NCBI GenBank assembly: GCA_041690535.1
Contig: JAWLHA010000016.1
Coordinates: 1 to 64,000 of the forward strand
Reading direction: 5' to 3'
Source: JAWLHA01 sp041690535
GTDB taxonomy: Bacteria > Pseudomonadota > Gammaproteobacteria > Thiohalomonadales > Thiohalomonadaceae
DNA: 64,000 nt
In this document: piece by piece, positions 59,461-64,000 of the stretch
Layout of the letters: the number at the start of each line of letters is the position of its first letter
Numbering within the stretch: position 1 is the first letter of the stretch
Made by a program: the position numbers and the translations under genes
The notes under the pieces: generated by a model
Database searches by the model: none
What the model was told of the DNA's origin: nothing
What the model saw: only the letters and a program-made list of their open reading frames with translations

Positions 59461-60780
59461 CTAGAAGTACCAGCGCACCCGTGCCTCCACCTTGTAACGA
59501 TTGGGCTTCTCGCCGAACTCCGTGTGTGCCCCGCCACCAAGCCAGGAGGCCCGCAGACGCAGCTCCAGATCCTGCTGGCCGGCAAAGAGCAGCTCGGGCG
59601 ACAGCGAGTAACTGCCGTCCTCCAGGTTGAGGATGGCCGTCACCGCGGGGGTGAAATAGAGCACATCGAAGGCATCCTTCTGGCTCGCCCGGACATAGAG
59701 ATAGTCCTGCATGGCGTTGGGCCGCAGGTAGCCCTGCTGGGCGGCCTGTCGCAGCAGCGACAATTCGGTGGGGGAGGCCGCATCGATGCGGCCAAAGAAG
59801 GCCTCCATCTGCGCCGCGCTGTAGCCGCGACCGTCGTGCAGGTACTCGACGATCCACGTCGTCTCCGCCTCGGTAAGATAGCGGGTCCCGAGCAGCACGC
59901 TGTGGGCCGCCCTCTCCTGCACCTCCAGCCCCGCATCGGTCAGCAGCGTCTGGCGGTGAGCCCCGGTATAGGCCCACTCACCATGGATCTCCCAGTGGCT
60001 GGCCAGGTTGGCCGAGAAGTCCGCCCCCACCGCGGCGGGGCGACTGCCGTTGCTGCGGTAGAGAAGATCGATGTCCACGTTGCGGTAAAGCAGGTAAAGC
60101 TTGGCCCCGGGATTCAGATGCTCGCCACTTCCGAACTCCTCGTTCAGCGCATCGCCGGTGGGGAGCAGCAGCGGGGTGAAAGCGAGGGTGTGAAGGCCCC
60201 CCCCCGGCGTGTGGATGACATCCGCCAGTGCCAGGACGAACCCCTCCCGGGAGAGTTCCGGCTCCAGCGGGTCCTTGGGACGCTCGAAGAAGGCCACCGG
60301 GTTGAAGGCATACCCCTTGCCCCACTTGAGGGTCCGCTTGCCCGCCTCGAGCAGGGTCCGGGGTGCGGCCTGATGGGCGAAGTAGCCTTCGTACAGCCGG
60401 GTCTGGCCACGATCGACCGACCCCTCGTGGAGATAGAGGGCGCGGGCAGTGGCGCTCAGCCGGGTCGGGCCGGCGCGGTAGTCGGCCGAGAGCTCCGTGG
60501 AGGCGGCGGTGCGCTCCACCGTCCGCTGCGGTCCCTCGCCGAAGTTGAGACGGTAGCCGGCACTCCCCTCCCGCAGCCCCAGGTGCTCCTGCCTGAGCTC
60601 GAAATAGCCACGCCACTCCAGCGGGCGCTTTTCGAACGCCTCCAGATCGAAGCTGTAGTCCTCGGCGGCCGCCAAGGTCGCCGCGAAGCACAGCGACGCC
60701 AGCCCAACGGCGCCACGCAACGATCTTGCCCGGCCGCCCCTCGCTGCGGGGCGGTGGAGGCGGGGATCAGCGCAGATCAT
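59461..60780 (-). CDS. Outer-membrane beta-barrel of the Lol-like operon
   Basis: The protein of about 439 residues has a signal segment (GAVGLASLCFAATLAAAED). It is a long barrel-type sequence rich in paired aromatic and charged strands, ending ARVRWYF with a terminal Phe. ATG 60780 overlaps the upstream LolA-like gene by 14 bases; ATG 60816 is an alternative with a longer N-terminus. It is the last gene of the operon ATPase-permease-LolA-like-barrel, suggesting it is the outer-membrane receiver or partner of whatever that system moves. I cannot name the family. Confidence 0.75.
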   Translation of the reverse strand: MICADPRLHRPAARGGRARSLRGAVGLASLCFAATLAAAEDYSFDLEAFEKRPLEWRGYFELRQEHLGLREGSAGYRLNFGEGPQRTVERTAASTELSADYRAGPTRLSATARALYLHEGSVDRGQTRLYEGYFAHQAAPRTLLEAGKRTLKWGKGYAFNPVAFFERPKDPLEPELSREGFVLALADVIHTPGGGLHTLAFTPLLLPTGDALNEEFGSGEHLNPGAKLYLLYRNVDIDLLYRSNGSRPAAVGADFSANLASHWEIHGEWAYTGAHRQTLLTDAGLEVQERAAHSVLLGTRYLTEAETTWIVEYLHDGRGYSAAQMEAFFGRIDAASPTELSLLRQAAQQGYLRPNAMQDYLYVRASQKDAFDVLYFTPAVTAILNLEDGSYSLSPELLFAGQQDLELRLRASWLGGGAHTEFGEKPNRYKVEARVRWYF

Positions 60781-61495
60781 CCAGTCGCGGCAGGGCATTG
60801 AGGGTGAACACCTCATCGGCGAACTCGCGCTTGGCGATCCTGGCGTACACCATCACTGACTTGTACCCCTTGTAGAGGGGGCTGTCGGTCTCCAGCACCG
60901 CCGGACGCATCACCCCGTCCCCGAAATCCTTGATGTCCCGGTAATGGAGCGTCTTGATGAGCATCCCGCTGGCGGCATAGGCCTCGATGGTCACCGGCAC
61001 GCGGTGGGTCTTGTCCACCTGCATCACCAGGCGGTCGTAGGCGACGTTGGGTCCCTTGGCCTTCAGTTTGAGGACGTAGGTGCTCCCCCCCTCTTCCAGC
61101 GCTTCGGCATCGTACTCCACAGCGTAATCCACCCGCAGGATGTCGGAGTTGTTGAACACCCCGCCCACCACCGACTGCAGGCTGGTGATGCGCAGCGGCT
61201 TGCCCACGTTCGGGATGTAGAGCCACATGTTGTCGCCCAGGCGCAGGGTCGCGCGCCCGTTTTCGCTGGGAGGCGCCAGGAACAGGGCCGCCATTTGATC
61301 CCGCCCCTTCTTCACCGTGTAGAGCACGAACTCCTTTTTGGACCCGTCAGGCTCGATGTTGATGAGCTTGCGGTACATCTCATAGCTCTCGGGCTGGAGA
61401 TTGCGATCCACCTCCGCCAGCAGTTCAGCCGCATCCAGGGCCAAAACGCCGGGGGCACTGAGGAGAAGTCCGAACAGAAGGGCGATGCGTTTCAT
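60767..61495 (-). CDS. LolA-like outer-membrane lipoprotein-sorting protein
   Basis: The 242-residue protein has a signal peptide (MKRIALLFGLLLSAPGVLA) and a LolA-like half-barrel pattern. It reads AAELLAEVDRNLQPESYEMY, FVLYTVKKGRDQMAALFLAP, then LGDNMWLYIPNVGKPLRITS and YDRLVMQVDKTHRVPVTIEA. Members of this LolA-like family are commonly encoded next to FtsX-type ABC permeases, as here. It is probably a periplasmic carrier for a lipid or lipoprotein. AAAGGAA precedes the ATG. Confidence 0.85.
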   Translation of the reverse strand: MKRIALLFGLLLSAPGVLALDAAELLAEVDRNLQPESYEMYRKLINIEPDGSKKEFVLYTVKKGRDQMAALFLAPPSENGRATLRLGDNMWLYIPNVGKPLRITSLQSVVGGVFNNSDILRVDYAVEYDAEALEEGGSTYVLKLKAKGPNVAYDRLVMQVDKTHRVPVTIEAYAASGMLIKTLHYRDIKDFGDGVMRPAVLETDSPLYKGYKSVMVYARIAKREFADEVFTLNALPRLDDLR

Positions 61496-61548
61496 GGGGT
61501 TCCTTTGGAAGCACTATCAAATCACGAGTGGGTGCCTTCGGGGCATTC

Positions 61549-61631
61549 AACGGGCTTAACAGGACTCCTCCGGGTTGGGCAAGCCAGGGGAATCCGGGCA
61601 AGCAACCCTGAGGAGTCCTGTTAAGCCCGTT
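61549..61631. repeat. 29-bp near-perfect inverted repeat between operon genes
   Basis: The left arm (61549-61577, beginning AACGGGCTTAACAGGACTCC) and the right arm (61603-61631) pair with one mismatch, leaving a 25-base loop. The stem would form in the mRNA between permease and LolA-like genes. It may attenuate, protect or process the transcript, or be a small repeat element. Confidence 0.75.
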
Positions 61632-61657
61632 CGATCCCCGGCAGGCTTACCCTCCGC

Positions 61658-62905
61658 TCACACCGCGCGCAGCGCGGCGATGGGGTCCATGCGCGAGGCC
61701 TTCCAGGCCGGCTGCAGGGCGGCCAGGACCCCCACGGCGAGTACGAGCAGGCTGATGAAGGCCACATCCCCTGCGGCCACCTCGGGCTTCAGCAACAGAT
61801 TCTCCTGACGGCCGAAGGCGAAGCCAATGGGGAACGCACGGAGCAGGGCGATCACCAACAGACTCACGGTGGTGCCTACCGCCGAGCCGACCAGCCCCAG
61901 CATGAGCCCCTCGGCGACGAACAGCCCCAGGATCCGCCGGGGCGGGGTGCCGATGGCCGAGAGGGTGCCGATCTCCCGCAACCGCTCGTACACTGCCATG
62001 ACCATTACGTTCATCACGCTGATGAGGACGATGGCGACCAGCATGACCTGGATGAACAGCGCCATCAGGTCGATCATCCCGGCGATGCTGGCAAAGGGGC
62101 TGAGCTTTTTCCAGTCGTGGATCTCGAAGGCGGGCTTGCCCTGCTGATTGAGGCTTTGCCCCAGGGTCCCCTCCAAGTGACTCACGACCTTGGGCAGGCT
62201 GGCGGGGTCTTTCAACCGCACCGCGTACTCGCTCACCGAGGCATCGGCGAGGCGCAGCAGCGCCCGCGCGTCCTCGATGTGCATGTAACCATCCCGCCCC
62301 CCGGGGCCGGAGATTCCCTCCACGATGCCCTGGACCACGAAGGTCTGGCCGTTGACCGCGCCATCCTGGTTGGTGGCGACGATCACCACGGTGTCGCCGG
62401 GCTTCACCTTCATCCCCCGGGCCACCAGCTCGGGCACAAGGAGGGTCCCCTTCTCGAGCAGCGGTTTGCCTTCGAGGCGTTCGATCACCCGCCCCGGCAG
62501 CTGCGGGGCGGTCGCCACCTCCCGCGCCGGCTCCACCGCGTTGAGGCGCACGGCGGTGGTCTCGTCAAAGTTGCTGAACATGGCGCCAAACTTGATGCGC
62601 GGCGAGGAGGCCTCCACCGCCGGCATGGCACCGAGCGTCTGCTCCACCTGGGCCGCCGCAGCGGGTTTCATCATCAGGTTCAGCGGCAAGTTGTCCATGG
62701 AGGCCACATACCCCTTGCGGTGGATCTGCAGGTGGCCGAGCATCGAATCGGTGATCTGCCCCACCATCATCGCCTTGAACGCCCCCGACAGGCCGATGAA
62801 CAGCAGCACCGCCAGGGTGCCCAGGGCGATGAGCCCGGCGGTGAGAAAGGTGCGACGGCGATAGCGCATCAGGTTGCGGCTGGCGATCTTCAGGACCTGG
62901 CGCAT
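61658..62905 (-). CDS. FtsX-family ABC permease (LolE/MacB-like)
   Basis: The 415-residue permease has TM1 at about 20-40 (TFLTAGLIALGTLAVLLFIG) and a periplasmic domain of about 220 residues. Three C-terminal TM helices follow, including MALFIQVMLVAIVLISVMNV. The conserved FtsX cytosolic loop reads YERLREIGTLSAIGTPPRRI. Such permeases extract lipids or lipoproteins or act mechanically rather than transporting small solutes. Its ATG overlaps the ATPase stop by one base (TGATG). Confidence 0.9.
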   Translation of the reverse strand: MRQVLKIASRNLMRYRRRTFLTAGLIALGTLAVLLFIGLSGAFKAMMVGQITDSMLGHLQIHRKGYVASMDNLPLNLMMKPAAAAQVEQTLGAMPAVEASSPRIKFGAMFSNFDETTAVRLNAVEPAREVATAPQLPGRVIERLEGKPLLEKGTLLVPELVARGMKVKPGDTVVIVATNQDGAVNGQTFVVQGIVEGISGPGGRDGYMHIEDARALLRLADASVSEYAVRLKDPASLPKVVSHLEGTLGQSLNQQGKPAFEIHDWKKLSPFASIAGMIDLMALFIQVMLVAIVLISVMNVMVMAVYERLREIGTLSAIGTPPRRILGLFVAEGLMLGLVGSAVGTTVSLLVIALLRAFPIGFAFGRQENLLLKPEVAAGDVAFISLLVLAVGVLAALQPAWKASRMDPIAALRAV

Positions 62906-63600
62906 CAGGCGACCTCCGCCTTGCGGCTGGTGTGGAGGTGCCCGTCCTCGAGGGTAAAGGTCAGCTCCGCCTCCGCCATGATCTTCGGGTCGTGGGTGGA
63001 GAAGACAAAGGTGGTGCCGAATTCGTCGCGCATGCTCTTCATGAGATTGATGATGCGGTGGGCGGTGGCGTGGTCGAGGTTGGCGGTGGGCTCGTCGGCC
63101 AGCACCAGCGGCGCGTTGGTCACCAGCGCCCGGGCGATGGCCACCCGCTGTTTCTGGCCGCCGGAGAGCTGGTCCGGGCGCTTGCGCGCCTGGTCCGCCA
63201 TCCCCACCGCCTCCAACAGGGCCTCAACCCGCGCCTTGCGCTCGGCGGGGGGGCGGGATTGAACCATCAGCAGGGGGTATTCCACGTTCTCGAACACCGA
63301 CAGTACCGGCACGAGATTGAAGTCCTGAAACACGAAGCCGATGTGCCGGCCGCGAAATGCCGCTGCCGCCTGCCGGCCCAAGGTGGCGACATCCGTCTCC
63401 AGCACCTGCAGGCGCCCCCCGCTGGGGCGATCGAGGCAGCCGATCATGTTGAGCAGGGTGCTCTTGCCACTGCCGGAGGGGCCGACGAAGGCGACGAAGG
63501 AGGCCGGTTCGATCTGAAAATCCACCCCCTTGATGGCCTCGACCGGCACGTCGCCGGCCATGTAGGTCTTCCGCAGCCCTTCCGCCCGCACAAGTGTCAT
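62905..63600 (-). CDS. LolD/MacB-type ABC transporter ATPase
   Basis: The 231-residue ATPase is the normal length for the LolD/MacB class. Walker A is FVGPSGSGKSTLLN, Q-loop FVFQDFNLVPVLSV, signature LSGGQKQRVAIARAL, Walker B LVLADEPTANLD, and the switch His lies in FSTHDPKIM. GAGGG precedes the ATG at 63600. It is the first gene of the minus-strand operon with the FtsX permease, LolA-like carrier and outer-membrane protein. Confidence 0.93.
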   Translation of the reverse strand: MTLVRAEGLRKTYMAGDVPVEAIKGVDFQIEPASFVAFVGPSGSGKSTLLNMIGCLDRPSGGRLQVLETDVATLGRQAAAAFRGRHIGFVFQDFNLVPVLSVFENVEYPLLMVQSRPPAERKARVEALLEAVGMADQARKRPDQLSGGQKQRVAIARALVTNAPLVLADEPTANLDHATAHRIINLMKSMRDEFGTTFVFSTHDPKIMAEAELTFTLEDGHLHTSRKAEVA

Positions 63601-63663
63601 GCACTACCCTCGGATGCGTCATTTAGAATGGCGCTACTAAATCAGGTCACCACGGGACGTGCA

Positions 63664-64000
63664 ATGGGTATTTGTTCGTATAACGAGATGAGCAGGGCCG
63701 GGCCCCAGGCCGTCGCGGTGGTGCTGCTCCTGCTGCTGTGCAACCGGGGGTGGGCCGCGGACCCCCTGTGGCTGCAGTCCTTGAGGCACCAGGCCGAAGC
63801 GGGCGTGGCGTACGCGCAGCTGAATCTCGGCGCGGCCTACGACAACGGGCTGGGAGTACCCCGCAATCCCGAACTGGCGCTGGTGTGGTATCGGAAGGCG
63901 GCGGAGGCAGACATCGCCGAGGCGCAATTCAATGTCGGCCACCTGTATGCCAGCGGGGAGGGGGTGCCCCAGGATTTTGCAGCGGCACACCATTGGCTGG
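63664..64000 (+). CDS. Sel1-repeat protein, 5' part (runs off the window)
   Basis: The frame stays open from ATG 63664 to the window end (112 codons). It has a signal-type hydrophobic segment (AVAVVLLLLLCNRGWAAD). Sel1-like repeats follow: AYAQLNLGAAYDNGLGVPRN, ALVWYRKAAEADIAEAQFNV and GHLYASGEGVPQDFAAAHHW. Sel1 repeats mediate protein-protein contacts, and exported ones often act in the periplasm. It diverges from the ABC operon. An internal ATG at 63688 is an alternative start. Confidence 0.8.
   Translation, partial: MGICSYNEMSRAGPQAVAVVLLLLLCNRGWAADPLWLQSLRHQAEAGVAYAQLNLGAAYDNGLGVPRNPELALVWYRKAAEADIAEAQFNVGHLYASGEGVPQDFAAAHHWL

Overview
The window is high-GC bacterial chromosome, most likely from a gammaproteobacterium. 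The evidence is an ABC-F protein almost co-linear with enterobacterial YbiT, a FadL/Pla-1-type lipase pair, PflB/PflA, PhnA, DNR-like Crp/Fnr, and many two-component and c-di-GMP proteins. A nifV (homocitrate synthase) gene suggests nitrogen-fixing capacity, but no nifHDK is present here, so I do not name a genus. No rRNA, complete tRNA, CRISPR array, prophage or intact transposase gene was seen. Gene density is moderate. Many gaps hold repeats and gene remnants.

Layout. 0.2-4.2 kb: two paralogous SAM methyltransferases, murI and a sulfotransferase. 4.2-10.1 kb: riboflavin synthase, a repeat-rich secreted protein, a methyltransferase diverging from a TetR repressor whose shared promoter holds a mobile repeat, and a hybrid histidine kinase. 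10.4-16.1 kb: PhnA, a broken BTAD/MalT-type regulator, a membrane protein and two DUF2382 stress-type proteins. 16.2-26.9 kb: a GGDEF protein, YbiT, the TIGR03545/TIGR03546 pair and a GGDEF-EAL protein. 26.9-35.4 kb: pflB-pflA, a periplasmic rhodanese, and a frameshifted periplasmic binding protein coupled to a GGDEF-EAL protein with a C-terminal CZB-like domain. 35.5-39.0 kb: FadL plus a Pla-1/Cef-type lipoprotein lipase. 39.3-46.5 kb: a hybrid kinase, a PstS-like binding protein paired with a chemoreceptor, and a Crp/Fnr regulator. 47-50.5 kb: an outer-membrane barrel and a large lipoprotein. 51-57 kb: a BTAD fragment, nifV-murE (overlapping), a membrane-anchored RRM protein and two coupled small genes. 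57-64 kb: a phosphodiesterase, small barrels, a Lol-like ABC operon with a LolA-like carrier and an outer-membrane protein, and the start of a Sel1-repeat protein.

Two repeat families stand out. Family 1 is a MITE-like element of about 260-270 bp with long terminal inverted repeats starting CAGGGT(A/G)AACGC. Three copies are flanked by 10-bp direct repeats, one of them exact. It also occurs as 50-63 bp terminal-only forms. Family 2 is about 190-220 bp, with ends CTAGAGCACCGA and an internal palindrome built on GGGTGGATAAGCGCAGCGC. Neither encodes a credible protein. Recurrent functional themes are signal input through separate periplasmic binding proteins (one beside a c-di-GMP enzyme, one beside a chemoreceptor) and outer-membrane lipid handling (lipase-FadL pair, Lol-like operon).
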